A DNA stretch of 64,000 nucleotides from Lepiota brunneoincarnata. Lineage: Eukaryota; Basidiomycota; Agaricomycetes; Agaricales; Agaricaceae. Shown in pieces: positions 1 to 12,480 of this stretch (the stretch's first letter is position 1; each line of letters starts with the position of its first letter). The translations under genes were made by a program, and so were the position numbers. The notes beneath the pieces are model-generated. The model was not told where the DNA came from, did no database searches, and saw nothing but the letters and a program-made list of their open reading frames with translations. The stretch covers positions 558,001-622,000 of the forward strand of contig JAEBUN010000004.1 in assembly GCA_023014365.1 (NCBI GenBank), written 5' to 3'.

Positions 1-1684
1 GGGTACCGGGATATCTTTTCACTGCCTTGAGTATGTTTAGCTGGATTTGCTGGATAGCGCCGAATAGCGTCGCCGTCAACACCTTGTTCGGCGTTAACAC
101 TGGCTTGGGGATGAGTATATTAACTTTTGACTGGAGCATGATCTCTTTCATTGGTAGCCCCCTCGTTACGCCCGTAGGTGTCCCCTTTGGTTCTCTGCCC
201 GGCAATCTTACTGATGTGGGTGCTAGTGGTGGTCTGAAATGAATACCGGCGTTGCGTTCATCCTTTGTTTCTGGATAATCTGCCCTATCTGGTATTGTAA
301 GTGCATCGTTCTCGGCGGGATTTTCTTGTCTAATATTTCTCGATAGTCACCAATACTTTCAACTCCGCGCATTTCCCCATCTCTTCTTACCTCTCCTGGG
401 ACAACACTGGTGCTCCTTACAACCCGCGGGCTGTAGTTACCAACGGTCTTTTTGACCCAGCCAAGTACTCTCAGTACTCTCCCCTCTTCATGTCCGCAAC
501 TCTCATCATGGCCTACGGTGTTTCGTTCGCCGGCTTCCCGTCCGTTTTTGTGCACACTTTCCTCTGGTTCCGCAAGGATATCGTCAAGCGCTTCAGGAGA
601 ACGTTGAAGGATGAACGAGACATCCACTCTCGGTTGATGCTGGCTTACCCCGAAGTGCCGATGTGGTGGTACGCGGCGATGGGTGCTGTGACATTCATAT
701 TAATGTGCGTCGCGGTCGAAGTTTACCCAACTCAACTACCTGCGTGGGGTGCCATCGTCGCTTTCCTCCTTTCTGCCATCCTTGCCATCCCCTTGGCCAT
801 GCTTATGGCCATCACGAACCAGCACATTCCGACCCAGGTCATGCACGAGCTTATTGCTGGTTACATGTTCCCTGGCCGCCCCATCGCCAATATGCTTTTC
901 AAGTCAATCGCTTTCATCGGTACCTACCAGGCTGTCAACTTTGCTGGTGATCTCAAACTTGGTCACTACATGAAAATTCCCTCCCCGCGTCATGTTCAGC
1001 GTCCAAGTCGTAGCCTCCGTTGTCAGCTGCTTCGTCGTCAGCTCCGTCCAGGACTGGATGTTGGCCAATATCGAAGACATTTGCACGCCTACCCAAAAGG
1101 ACGGTTTCTTCTGCCCAGGGAGCACCGTCTTCGCCACGGCCTCCCTCATCTGGGGTGGTATCGGTCCCGCGAGGATGTTTGGTCCCGGTGCCCCATATAA
1201 TGCCATCGTCTGGTTCTTCCTTATTGGCACCCTCCTCCCCATTCCATTCTACTTCCTTGCTCGCCGCTTCCCGCTCTCGTTCTGGCGCTATGTCAACATA
1301 CCTATTTTCTTTGCTGGTCTTGGAGCCATCCCCCCTGCTTCCGGGATCAATTACATATCCTGGGCTGCAACTGGGTTTTTGTTCAACTACGTGATCAGGA
1401 AGTACCGCTTCAGGTGGTGGATGAGGTATAACTATATCTTGTCCGCTGCACTCGATGCCGGTGTTGCTATTGCTACTGTTATAATCTTCTTCTGCGTTCA
1501 GTATCCAAAGGGTGGTTTTGAGCTCAATTGGTGGGGTAATACGTGAGTCTTCTTTCTTGTATGCTGCCAATCGCAGCTAAATAATGGTTCTCATAGTATC
1601 TGGCAAAACAACGCTGATGCCGAAGGGCGCGCGTTCAGACCTATCCCCGAGGGCACAACGGTTGGTCCTTCGACATGGTCGTAA
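1..1684 (+). CDS. Small oligopeptide transporter, OPT family (5' end missing)
   Basis: Proton-coupled importer of small peptides at the plasma membrane. The window opens inside the gene at a PGYLF motif, then CWIAPN, NTLFG and GLGMSILTFDW, all typical of fungal small OPT proteins. Exons read to about 173, 227-296, 347-1542 and 1597-1684; introns are 53, 50 and 54 nt, and the splice at 173/227 restores TPWWSEMNTGVAF. Later parts include HELIAGYMFPGRPIAN, KIPPRVMF and GPARMFGPGAPYN, alternating with hydrophobic membrane segments. The conserved run MKIPPR only reads through if one base near 982 is skipped, so the gene as given has a one-base insertion there. The family assignment is secure; the substrate is unknown. 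Confidence 0.9.
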
Positions 1685-2261
1685 CCGACTCCTCGATTCT
1701 CCCCTCATCTCTCCCTTTTCCCTTCTCGACTGCCTTGTATATTCAGATTTCGGGCGCTGGGCGTAAATCACGAAAGCAAGAAATACTTGCCATTCTTCTG
1801 TTCCCCTTTCCTCTACACTCCCTTATCAGTAATGGGGGTGTTTGTTTTGATGAATTGGAACTTCTGTAGGATGTTTTGACGCCTATACCCCTAGCGACGA
1901 CCAATTACCACATCACAAGTTGTATATGTAGATTGACGACACCATGTTGGTCACTACTAATTTCCAAAGTCTGTACTGGAGGCAGTTTGTGCACCATTGA
2001 CTTTTTTTCTTGTATACGAGACACATTGCTTAGTTCATATTCTTATTTTTCTCATCCATGTATAGCCAATACAAATTGCACTGATATATTCACTAAATCC
2101 ACACCCGAGTGATAATCAAGTATATAGTCGTCTGTCCCACTCCTATGACGGATCACAATTCAATCTGGGAATGTATACAGAGGGTCTTTCACACATGAAG
2201 CATTCTGGGTGAGGACTCTGCGAGTGTACAGAATACAAGGGAGGAAATGTACAACAGGCGA
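1685..2261. other. Intergenic, convergent OPT/PRP19 3' ends
   Basis: About 580 bases between two converging genes. It is AT-richer than the flanks and fits 3' untranslated regions. I see no convincing exon, RNA gene or repeat. Confidence 0.5.
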
Positions 2262-3882
2262 TCAGGCGGGTCCCCAGATCTTGACTTCCCGACCACCCGC
2301 ACTCCAAATCTCCTTTCCTTGTTCACCGAAAACTAGCTCTGACACATCGTTACCCTCGTCAACGTGAAGTAACTCTTCCCACGTCTTGTGGGCAAAAACG
2401 CGAGCACCATGGCTGCCTGCGACGCCCAAAAGATGTGCGCTCTGATCATACGTAACCTTATTCACTTTGAAATTTTCACCAAGGGAAATACTATGCGCGC
2501 TCTTCGTCTTGCGCAAATCCCAAATTGAGACCGAGGAAAGTGAGTCAGGGGCAAGCATGTGATAGCCGTTCTCGGAAAACGCGAGAGAGTTGACGATGAA
2601 GGGCGTGCCTTCGGTTGGGGTGAGTGTCCCAGCGATAGCACCCGTGCGGATGTCGTAGATCTGAATCGTGGATGTCGGTGTGCCCGTAGCAATAAGTGCA
2701 CCGTCTGGGTGGATTGCGAGGGAGGTAAAGGGCTCGTGCGACGGTGCAGAGCGGAAGACTTGGGTGAAGTTGGTTAGGTCGTGGATAGAGTAAGTTTTGT
2801 CCAGTGAGGAGTACACCGCGAGGGTGGAGGTGGGGTGGACGGCCAGACCGGAAATATCACCCTTGTGTGTGCGGAGGGTGTAGTTGGGTATATATTCGCC
2901 CGAGGCAGAGTCCTGAGACCAGATTTTGGCGATCTTGTCGGCACCGGCAGAAAGAAGGAGAGTGTTTTCACCTTCGCACTCGCGGAACGCGACATGGTTA
3001 ATTCTCTTGCTATGTCCCTTGAGGGAAGCCAAGACTTTGTCTGTGCTTCGGTCGTACAATTGGACAATCTTGTCATTACCGCCGGTCAGGAATTGGGAAG
3101 GATCGAGTCTCGAGACTGCCAAACATGTGATACCAGCAAGGGAAGAAGAATGCAGAGAGGGGATGGTATGTCTGGCGGTGTAGGTCTTAACTTCGGCCGC
3201 GGTGGCGTACCCTGGGGGCGTCTTGCGCTTCTTTCGAACAGCCGAGAGGGTGGCATGGGTTTCGTCAATTTGGGCCACGACGGAAGCGGGAAGAGTTTCT
3301 TCGGCAGTGCCATTCTCACCCATTTCCACGTCGTTACCTCCCGCGGGTGCTGAGGGTGTGATACCCATGGATGCCTGGACGTTGGCCAGGGCCCTGACAG
3401 AGCTCGGTCAATGTCGCTCCTTGTAGAAAAAGTCAAAGACACATACTCTCTAGCAGCGTCGCGTTCACGAATCAAACGAGCGACGACACGTGTGGCTGCA
3501 TCTTGAGAGTACAGAGCATAGCTCAACTCCTGGCGAACCGAGTTGTACTTTTGCCTGAGAGCAAAAAGTTCGAGGACGATGGCGTCATATTCGTTTTGTA
3601 GGGTATGGAGGAGGGCAGGCAGCGAGGAGTGCGTGGGTGAACGGGGCGGCGCGGTTTTTGGTGCTGTTTGGTGTGGTGAGCATGTGAAAAGGAGAAGAAA
3701 AAGGAATGCTCACAAGCTTTGAGGTCTATGAGGTCAGACTCATCGAGCTTGTCGCCGGTTATTGGGTCCGTGCCATTTTCTGAGATATATTTTGTAATGA
3801 GCCTGCGCTCATAGATATGGCCAGACTTGACAGAGACGACAGGGTCCTGAGGAGGCTCGCCAGAGATTGCGCAGAAGACCAT
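2262..3882 (-). CDS. PRP19: Pre-mRNA-processing factor 19, U-box E3 ubiquitin ligase
   Basis: Core of the NineTeen complex that activates the spliceosome; also a ubiquitin ligase. Exons are 3714-3882, 3447-3663 and 2262-3393 on the minus strand, giving 505 residues, the usual family length. The N-terminus MVFCAISGEPPQDPVV begins the U-box, followed by GHIYERRLI and DPITGDKL. A coiled-coil stretch follows (LLHTLQNEYDAIVLE), then RERDAAREALANVQASMG across the second intron, and a C-terminal WD40 propeller (for example LTGGNDKIVQLYD and LLSAGADKIAKIW). Both introns are 50-53 nt and restore the expected protein exactly. Its start lies 103 bases from that of SGT2 on the other strand. Confidence 0.95.
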
Positions 3883-3985
3883 GGTTTGCAGTGAGGGACG
3901 CGACGTGCTACGGTTTGTCCGACTTTGCGCTCTGCATCGCCTTTGTTGGCCATTGTTTGTTCCTCTGCTCCCCTCCTCGATCGCC
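3883..3985. promoter_or_regulatory. Shared divergent promoter of PRP19 and SGT2
   Basis: Only 103 bases separate the two start codons, which point away from each other, so both core promoters and both 5' leaders must lie here or overlap the neighbouring gene. The SGT2 side is pyrimidine-rich (CCTCTGCTCCCCTCCTCG), common before fungal start sites. No clear TATA box is seen. Confidence 0.5.
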
Positions 3986-5238
3986 ATGTCCGAGAAGCAG
4001 CAGCGTCTCGTCCTCGCCATTCTCGACTTTCTCAACCAGTCCATCAGCGATGGCACTGTTAAGGCTGACGACAAGGAGAGTTTGGAGGTTGCAGGTGAGC
4101 CACCCCCTCCCCCACCGTATCCCAAGTGTTCTTATCTAATCGCACACTCGCTGCTAATTAGTTCAGTGCATCGGTGAAGCCTTCGGTGTGGACCCCTCCA
4201 AAGAGGAGCAGGTCGAGAAGCTCAGCGTCAAGCCCGCGAGTCTTCAAAGCATATTTGATGTTTACATGAAGACCCGCGACAAGGTGGGCACACAGGCACA
4301 AGCTTCGACATCCTCTGCCGGTGCTTCATCAGGTCACAAGCCCTCTACAGAGGATAAGGCCTCAGCAGATAAATTCAAGCAAGAGGGGAATAGTCTTATG
4401 TCTAGCAAGAAGTATGACGAAGCGATAAAGGCATATTCCGAGGCGATCAATCTCGACGGTTCAAATCCTGTGTATTACTCCAACCGAGCTGCTGCATATT
4501 CGAGCAAAGGCGACCATCTCTCAGCCATCGGGGATGCAGAAAAGGCCATCTCTATCGATCCTGCATTTTCCAAGGGCTACCATCGACTGGGGTACGTCTC
4601 TTGCCCTTGATGTCTGTTCTGGCCTATTTTTTACACCCCCTCATGTGCAGACACGCGCAATACTCTCTCGGTGACTACAAGGCTGCTGCGAGCGCATTTG
4701 AGCGTGGCCTCAAGATAGATCCCACCAATACCGGTCTCAAGTCTGGCCTTGCGAACGCAAAAACTAGGATCCCCACGGGTGATGATGTTTCGCAGAGGGA
4801 ACCACCCTCTGTCGACACAGGTGCTGGTGCGGGCCCGGATACAGGCTTTGGTGGCATGGCAGATATGCTCAGAAACATGGGCGGCGGAGGTGGAGGCACG
4901 CCCGATCTCGCGAGCCTGATGAACAATCCTCAGATAATGCAGATGGCCCAGCAGATGGCTGCTAATGGCGGGTTGGATCGGCTCATGCAAAACCCTGCAC
5001 TAGCGAATATGGTACGTCGTCCCGGCTTCTTGAACAACCCAACATCTAAACACATCTTCTCAGATGGAACGGGTTCAGTCTGGAAACGTGCCCTCGATGC
5101 AAGAGCTCATGGCAGACCCCCAGCTCAGGCAGATGTAAGTACTACTCAGTGTGTATCGCCTCAGTTGTACTGAGCCCAACCCGCAGGGCTTCCCAATTTG
5201 GACTTGGTAGAGGCGCCGGTGGAGGCACGAGTCAGTAA
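3986..5238 (+). CDS. SGT2: Small glutamine-rich TPR co-chaperone Sgt2/SGTA
   Basis: Cytosolic co-chaperone that hands tail-anchored membrane proteins to the Get4/Get5-Get3 pathway and binds Hsp70/Hsp90. Five exons (3986-4094, 4162-4591, 4651-5011, 5064-5134, 5187-5238) give 340 residues. The N-terminal dimerisation domain begins MSEKQQRLVLAILDFLNQ and continues to CIGEAFGVDP. Three TPR units follow, with KFKQEGNSLMSSKKYDEAI, PVYYSNRAAAY and a third unit split by an intron (HRLG/HAQYSLGDYKAA). The C-terminus is methionine- and glutamine-rich (IMQMAQQMAANGG, MQELMADPQLRQM), typical of the client-binding part. All four introns restore frame without a defect. Confidence 0.95.
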
Positions 5239-6484
5239 TACGTGTCGCGGATATGATCGCATGGCGGCTTGTCAACAGCTTGGATAATAGCGCATGTAAC
5301 ATACAATAAACCCGGACCCTAGTATAGCTTTCATGCAATGTTTGCAATTTCATCCCTGGACTTCTGTGCTCTTCCTGAAATCGTCCTTGGGCTTTTGCTC
5401 GAGGGAACTACTCGCGCGCAGACGACATCTGGGATCCGTTTCAGGAACCAAAGCCTTCAGCGTTCCCCAGATCTTGCCTCGATGCCCAATGTCGTCTCAG
5501 CGCATGCTCTGTAAAAGAATGCATAAGATATCCGAGGCAAATTAGTAAAGGCTATGTTATAGGTAGAGTGATATATGCAGTCACAGCTTGAAGGAAGTCA
5601 CGGAAATAGAAATGAATGAAAAGAAAAAAGATAACGGGGAGACAAATACACGACAGCAAAATGCATAGTTCCTTCAGACCATAAAAGAGAAAATAAAGTC
5701 CGGGATAAGAGAAGGGAAGAAGAGTGAGGATAAACGGGAATAAGCGCTGCTCATCTTTCGAGCCCAACAGTCAACCGATCATGTGTAACCAGAAACCCTG
5801 TAGATCCTGAACTCAAACACGCCTCCAAGTAGAAATCTATATCTCGGCTTCGTTTTTGTTCTCTCCAAAAAATAACCAGAGCCAAGACTAGTGTACGCAA
5901 GAACACGATATTTCTGTGTTCATCAAAGGAAGGAAGAAGGGATCGGGGAACAGGCGTATCTTTAAGATAACAACCAGTGTGATACATTCACAGGCTCCGG
6001 GTATATGGGAACGCAAGCTGAACTTGAGAGGCTGAGTGAGAAGAAGGAAGGCGCACGGGGACTAGGGACGCCGTCAGGGGAAGCGTATCTGGTGTTAGAC
6101 GATTGCGTCTCCACCGCCTAATAGAAGACATTACTGTGCCGGAGTTGCCGCAGGCTGGGAGACAAGAAGAACCAGCAATCAGCGGAGTAAATGGTCCGAT
6201 CCAGTTCGCACACCATCGAATAGAAAAAGATCACAAATCGCGATTTGGCATGGGCTGGACAGGGCCTAGACAGGACAATAGGGATGGTAATGGGAAGGTT
6301 GTGCAGATGCCGTGGACAAGCGTACGTACACAGTTGGTCAGCGAAGTAGGGCCCGACTTCTTTCCTGCGATGCTCACACACTGCACAGCTGCGTGCGATA
6401 AATGGATGGACGAATTGTGTGGTGCACGTCACAACAGCAATGATAATCACAAAAAGCGGTAGCAGTGGGCAGCATCGGACAGCA
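5239..6484. other. Intergenic, between convergent SGT2 and Myb/zinc-finger gene
   Basis: About 1.25 kb between two 3' ends. Short open frames occur on both strands, but none shows a recognisable motif, a plausible splice pattern or a good start. I see no RNA gene or mobile element. Confidence 0.45.
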
Positions 6485-8984
6485 TCAGAGTTCCTCGGAG
6501 AGCGCCTTTCGCCGCATTCGCCTCGTCTTCGTTGTGAGCTGACGGGCAAGTGCTGGGGGCACCTCAGATAGCTGGACAGGCAGATTATGTGGATGTCCCT
6601 GTACAGACCCGACCGCCATACATCAATACCAGTCAATATGAACATTAGAAAGTAACCATGCTCACGTGCTTAATATGATATCTAAGTCCACTCGAATGTT
6701 TGTATGCTTTGAAACAGTCGGGTACTTGGCAGACGTATTCTCTCTCATTATCCTCCGCGTCCAGATCTGTATTGGAATTCGCGCCATTCTGATCTTCGCT
6801 GAGCGATTGACTAGAGAACCGCGTTGACAGCGCAGTTCGAAAATGTGCTGTTGATCTGTGACAAACATGACACGATCAGAAAAATTGTCCACAGATTTTT
6901 TGATGGAAAAAATATCTCCGAACCGGACGTACATTTGGAGATGATATTGAAGACCGTTAATTGACTGCGTCAAGTGTTTTAGTATCAGTTGGGTGAACGT
7001 TGTTGCATGGTACGCCGGCACGAACCTTCCACGACTTCCCACATCCTGCCAAGGCGCAGCGGAAAGGTTTCTCAGTGTAATTATCCTCCCCATGTTCATT
7101 CTTGTTGTGATCAAAGAGTTCCTTCGATGTTGCGAAACAAGCACTACTTGTTGTAGCGCCAACTGGCCAACATGCCTCAGTTCCACAAGCATAGGGTTTG
7201 ATGGAGGGACTGGAAATTGGAATCAGACAAAGGTAGGATAAGATCTAAAGAATACGTACTCTGCGGTCAGAGGAAGAGACGATGAAAGTCTGGTCTGAGT
7301 CAGTGGCTTGAGCAATTTCTTGGTAGTGGGGCGACGGCGGCTCGACGGTGCGGTGGCATGAGGACGAGGGGGTTCCCGTGGTGTCGAGAATAACAAAGAG
7401 ACCGTTGACTGCTCACTTCCAGGAAGATCCACGGGTGATGAGACATTGGGACTGGAGGTCGGGGAGAGAGATGAACGAAAAAAGAATGGAGTAGATGACG
7501 CAGAGGACAAGTCCTCGTAAGCGCCATCGCCTAGTAACTGAGTGTCCGCATTAGAGTGAGGAGATTGGTCGAATATCGGAGCAACATTATAAAGGTCAGC
7601 AAAGGGATTTGGAGATTTCCAGATATCATCGGTGAAATGATCAACTTGTGTAGGGATGTCGGATGGATGAGAAATAGGGGAAATGGACATTGATGGATGT
7701 TGTACATTGAGATTGATTGGTGGTTGCAGCAGAGGTGAAGTGAAGACTGGAGGGGATTGCAAAGCCGCTGGGACCTGTTGGCTTTCACTCAGTGACTCGG
7801 GAGTGATGGTTATTGATGGGTCGTCCAGCGACATCATGAGATTGTCATTGCTATGACTTGCGTTTGCAGCAATGGTCGTCAGTGGTATAAGTTCAGGTTC
7901 CGGCTGCGTTTCCATCAAAGGAATCTCATTTGGGACCGGCGGTAAGGGTCGCGGAGGCTGTGGGGGGGCCGATAACGCCGCACTCAGAGACGACGAAGAA
8001 AACTGAAAAGGTGCAATATAGGGTGAGACCGAAACGATTTCGGGAGTGGGTACTCGGAAAGAGTGAGAGGGGCTAAGGGAGTCTCCGGGTATATGATATG
8101 CTTCAGGCGGGTAGTACGGCGGCCAGATGTCAAGCGGGACAGAGTCATGTTGTGATTGTGCAGGTCCCGCTGGCCGAGTTTCTGGTAACGGAATCTCCTC
8201 AGGTGGAAGTGGCGGATGTTGGGCTGGAGATAACGTGGAACGACTCGGGGCTGGGGATGGCAATGGTTGGCTTCGCTCTTGTGGGGATGAGACCGCATTA
8301 GAGCTAGTTGGTTGGTTTGTCGCCTTGAGCGCCGCTGCTTTCTTCCGCTCAAGCAGCCTCCATCTATGAGCTGATTAAGAAAACCGGACTAGAAGATCGC
8401 CGCTTTGAAATCACCTATTCCTACAACCAAGCCCACTCCGTTGCATTTCTTGTCCGATTTGACCCCACTTTCCTCCTATTCGGTTGAAGACTTCGGTTAG
8501 CTTCTCGTCCTCCTCTTGAGTCCACTCATCCTTCTTGAGGTTCGGATCAAGGGCTTCCCTGTAACGCTTTGAGCATGCATCGTCGGTCCTGCCCAGGATT
8601 GAACGGGCTATGGTTGACCACTTGGCGCCGTGCTGGTTGTAGAGGTTCAGAAGAACTTTATCTTCCTCTGCTGTCCAGGCTGTCTTCTTGACATGTGGAG
8701 AAAGCGAATGCAGCCAGCGCTTCACGAGAAAATCAACACTAATCATCTAGGCGGGTCGGAGGTAGACCGACCTTTCTACAAGCTTTATTGGATCGGCCGG
8801 GGACACATAGAGCGATGTTTTTCCAATTATCCTGTTCTCCGTGCTTTGCTACAGCTTCCTTCAGCAATTTATCTAGATGACAAGCCTGGTGAGCGGGGGT
8901 GCCGAAGAAAGAGGGAGGACATGCCTTCTTGCTCAGTCCATGGTCGACCGACATTTCTCTCTGCCATGGAGAAGGATGAATCAC
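6485..8984 (-). CDS. Transcription factor with three Myb repeats and C-terminal C2H2 zinc fingers
   Basis: Seven exons (8772-8984, 8415-8719, 7260-8363, 7026-7209, 6933-6964, 6666-6855, 6485-6598) splice without any frame defect to 713 residues. The N-terminal 170 residues hold three Myb/SANT repeats, ending KRWLHSL, SKRYREALDP and CRNRWRLLERKK, with KTAWTAEEDKVL and KDEWTQEEDEKL at the starts of repeats two and three. About 370 residues of proline/serine-rich linker follow. The C-terminus has C2H2 fingers resembling Sfp1-type regulators: CGTEACW...HNKNEH, FRCALAGCGKSWK...YHLQ and YVCQVPDCFKAYK...YHIKH, then GHPHNLP. Likely nuclear DNA-binding factor; target genes unknown. The Myb start at 8984 is chosen because it precedes repeat one in frame. 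A mis-joined pair of genes is the alternative, but the 1.1-kb third exon links both halves. Confidence 0.82.
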
Positions 8985-9146
8985 GAAATCATGACACGGA
9001 GGTGAAGTCGAGGCGCTCTGTCAACACTGCAATAAGCCCCCAGAGGCTGTCACACAACCCTAGCCTTCCCTAGTTTGGATGCCCCGTGACACTGAGTCAC
9101 TCAGCCGTGGTGCACCTCGATTTGCCTCACATCCACCTCCTCGAAT

Positions 9147-11218
9147 ATGTCTCTTCCCCTTGACTACTCATCTAATGACGAAGAAATAAGCGCATCTGTT
9201 GCAAAAGATGCATTTGGCATTCTTTCTCTTCCTAACACCAAAAAACCTCGCGTCGAGGAGCCGGATGACTCGAAATCTAAAACGGCCGACGCTGCTCCAC
9301 ATGTATTAGCAGAGGTTTGTATATTTTTTGCTTTTAAACTCTGCTTAGTACTCAGAGTAATATTTAGGATCCTTTGGCAATGACCTCTCTCGTAACGCGA
9401 CCAATAGATACGCAAATGAACGTGAACATCCCATACCAAGACATGACGCTACCACTCCAAGGACCAGAAAACCCGTTCAGCGACCGAAATCGATTCCTCA
9501 ATCAAAATGCACTTGCTGGTCATGTAGAAGAGCAGTCTATGTCCGAACATGCCTTTCGCACACAACATCTTACCCACTCCATACTTGGCTACTCTGCAAA
9601 CCCTTCTGTTGATCCCAGTGCTCCGGTTATTGTGGGTTCGATAGAAGACGCCAAAGCCAACAACTTCCAGACAATTGACAGCCTTAAGCCATCGAAGAGC
9701 GAGCAGAAAAAGCTGAAGCGGAAACGGGAGAACAGAGGAGATCTTGAGGTTGTCGATGGCGAAAATGCTTATGCCGGGCCCTGGGCGGCGTGGAAGGATG
9801 AACAGAATCAGGTCGAATTCTTGGCTGGAGTCGCCGCTGTACATGACGACGATGAGGAGGAGGAGGAAGAGGAGGAACCCGAATACACGATCAAAAGGGC
9901 CAAACCAAAGAGGGGTGCTGTGGGCCAGGAATCATCAGTGTTCCATGGCACGTCTACGACGGATTATCAAGGGAGAACTTACATGTCTCCTCCAGTTGCA
10001 GAGGCCCCTCAACTACTTCACGAACCCGGTTCACAAGACTGTTTCATCCCTAAGGTTTGTATACATACATGGACAGGTCATACCCAAGGTGTCGCTGTAA
10101 TTCGAACGTTCCCGGAGACCGGTCATCTATTCCTCAGCGGCTCTATGGACACCAAAATTAAAGTATGTATGTAATATGCATACTGCCGAACTACACCTTC
10201 TCACGGTTGGTATCAGCTCTGGGATATTTACACGCACGGAAATTGCCTACGAACATTCCACGGCCACGTCAAGGCTGTAAAAGACGTCTGCTTCTCTAAT
10301 GACGGCAGGAGATTTCTCTCTTGTGGTTACGACCGCCAGATGAAGCTGTGGGACACGGAGACTGGCCAGTGTTTGCAGCGTTTCAGTAATGGAAAGATCC
10401 CATATGTCGTGCGCTTCCATCCTGACCAAGACAAGCAACATATCTTCTTGGCTGGAATGTCAGACAAGAAGATCATACAGGTATATTACCTGTTGAGTTT
10501 AGCCGAAGCCATCATTTACATGCAACCTGGCAGTACGACATTAACTCCGGAGAAATCACGCAGGAGTATGACCAGCATCTGGGTCCCGTGAATACAATCA
10601 CCTTCGTGGACGAAAATCGGCGCTTCGTTACAACTTCAGATGACAAGACCATCCGCGCCTGGGACTTCGATATACCCGTGGTCATTAAATACATTGCCGA
10701 GCCGCACATGCATTCAATGCCATCTGTGACTCTCCACCCATCGAGTGCGTCACCTTTTTCCTCCGGTCACCATGTGTCAACTGATTTTCTCATCAGAGAA
10801 GTACTTTGCCGCTCAATCACTCGATAATCAAATTCTTGTGTATAGCACAGATAACTTCCGCCAAAACCGAAAGAAGCGCTTTGCAGGCCACTCTGTTGCT
10901 GGTTATGCCTGCCAGGTCGGATTTTCCCCTGACGGCAAATGGATAAGCAGTGGTGATGGCGAAGGCAATGTCGTTTTTTGGGATTGGAAGACTGGCCGCG
11001 TCAAATCGCGACTAAAGGCACATTCTAAGGTCGTGATCGCTCATGAGTGGTTACCACATGAGACAGTAAGCCTACTTTGAAACATCTAGACCTGGTGCTC
11101 ATACACACATACAGTCAAAAGTCATCACAGGTTCTTGGGATGGTCTTATCAAGTTATGGGTAAGTCTTTTTACTTGCACCACTCGATACCAGCTAACCAG
11201 GCTTACTGTCAGGATTGA
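9147..11218 (+). CDS. PRP17: Pre-mRNA splicing factor PRP17/CDC40, WD40 protein
   Basis: Second-step splicing factor of the spliceosome. Seven exons (9147-9314, 9368-10162, 10217-10480, 10534-10744, 10797-11065, 11115-11159, 11213-11218) give 585 residues; the last exon carries only Asp and the stop codon. The N-terminal half has [10 protein letters not shown], a basic [11 protein letters not shown] stretch, GPWAAWKDE and an acidic run near residue 220, all typical of PRP17. The C-terminal half is a WD40 propeller: [66 protein letters not shown] and [13 protein letters not shown] at the very end. It diverges from the Myb/zinc-finger gene with 162 bases between starts. Confidence 0.95.
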
Positions 11219-12386
11219 ACAACTGTCTACTATATTGTATTAATAAATAATAATACCCGTGACATCACTTACCTGATGCGGTTGAAAATATCGTCCGAGT
11301 ATAGTCACCTTACTCAACCGCCAATGGCCCCTTTTGTGAGTTCGTGACCCAAAGATAACTCACTATTTTCATGAAAAACGGTTTCGAGACCACAGCACCG
11401 AATATCAGAAGGCCCTTATTCCCTGTACTCAATTCCCCAGTGTTCAAGTCGATTTTTCTCGCTTCTCTCACGTTCCACATGCCGGACAATTCCCACCTCC
11501 AAAACAAAAGGGCCTGATCTGATCGAATTGCACGATCATTGTGAAAATCATGCCCCTAAAATAGGTGTGTTATGGCTACATCTTCACTCCCCACTTTGTC
11601 CATGTCGTAATAATGCTTCATCACTCCAGGTTCCGTGGACTCGTTTCGTCAGCAGGCGCTTCTTGATCGGGCACATACCCATTTGCAGGTCAAAAGTTTG
11701 TCCATCTGATTTATCTGCCCAGCACAATGGACCTCGGACTTGGAATAGACAAATACTCTTTCCGCCGTCTGTCCCCTCCATGTGGGATTCAGATAAGGTG
11801 CCGTTCTAGCACTTCCAGAGGTCCTCATTGAGAAGATCCCCTACGGCGGAGGACAACTCACAGAATACGGTGCCTGGCGTCCACTCGACTCCCTTGATGA
11901 CGCCAGCAATCCCATACGCTTAGCGCACGGTGGCAAGATACGATTCGGTAACACCATGCGGAGCATGGGGTGCGAACGCTTAGCGGCAAGGCACCAGTGA
12001 TATGGTACGAAAGCCCGCATTGGTCAGGAACCGGTGCTAAAGTTAAACAGGCCCCCCTTCCACGCTTCTGCAGCCTGGTGATAACAACATTCCGACAAAT
12101 CTAATCGACAACCTGATGCACGGAAAAACCTGCTTTGGTCAGTGCTCATTTGTATTAAATGTATAGAAATCTCGGAAACAAAGTGGAGAAATTGAGTTGG
12201 CAGGACGGTGAGATGCTGCCTCACTACGATTCCTGCTATGTCGCGGACCGACAGCTGAACCGGATTCCACGTGAACCTGGGTGACATGGTACTCTGGATA
12301 CCGCATGCGGAAAAGCGGATCGACATTCCTTCCCCCGAATCCCAACACATTGGTTTCGTTTACACTGTCTTGCCAAATCTGCGGGA
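11219..12386. other. Intergenic upstream of the repeat-peptide gene
   Basis: About 1.2 kb between PRP17 and the secreted repeat precursor. Open frames on either strand lack motifs and plausible splice sites. A long upstream region is consistent with a regulated gene following, but I found no operator-like repeat apart from short echoes of CGCTTAGCG near 11917 and 11978. Confidence 0.4.
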
Positions 12387-12397
12387 ATACATAAAAG
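12387..12397 (+). promoter_or_regulatory. TATA-like element of the repeat-peptide gene
   Basis: The sequence ATACATAAAAG lies 84 bases before the predicted start codon at 12481, a normal distance for a fungal core promoter. Position and sequence are seen directly; function is inferred. Confidence 0.4.
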
Positions 12398-12480
12398 CAA
12401 ACCAGACTTTGGGTTCCTCCCCACCCAACCCAACGTTCCTGCTTTGTACCACTTCCTCCCCAATACTTTTAAGGTTAAGC

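Noticed and set aside
7223..8263. Separate proline-rich gene starting MPSPAPS
   Set aside because: The frame is continuous with Myb exons upstream and zinc-finger exons downstream; it is the middle of one protein.
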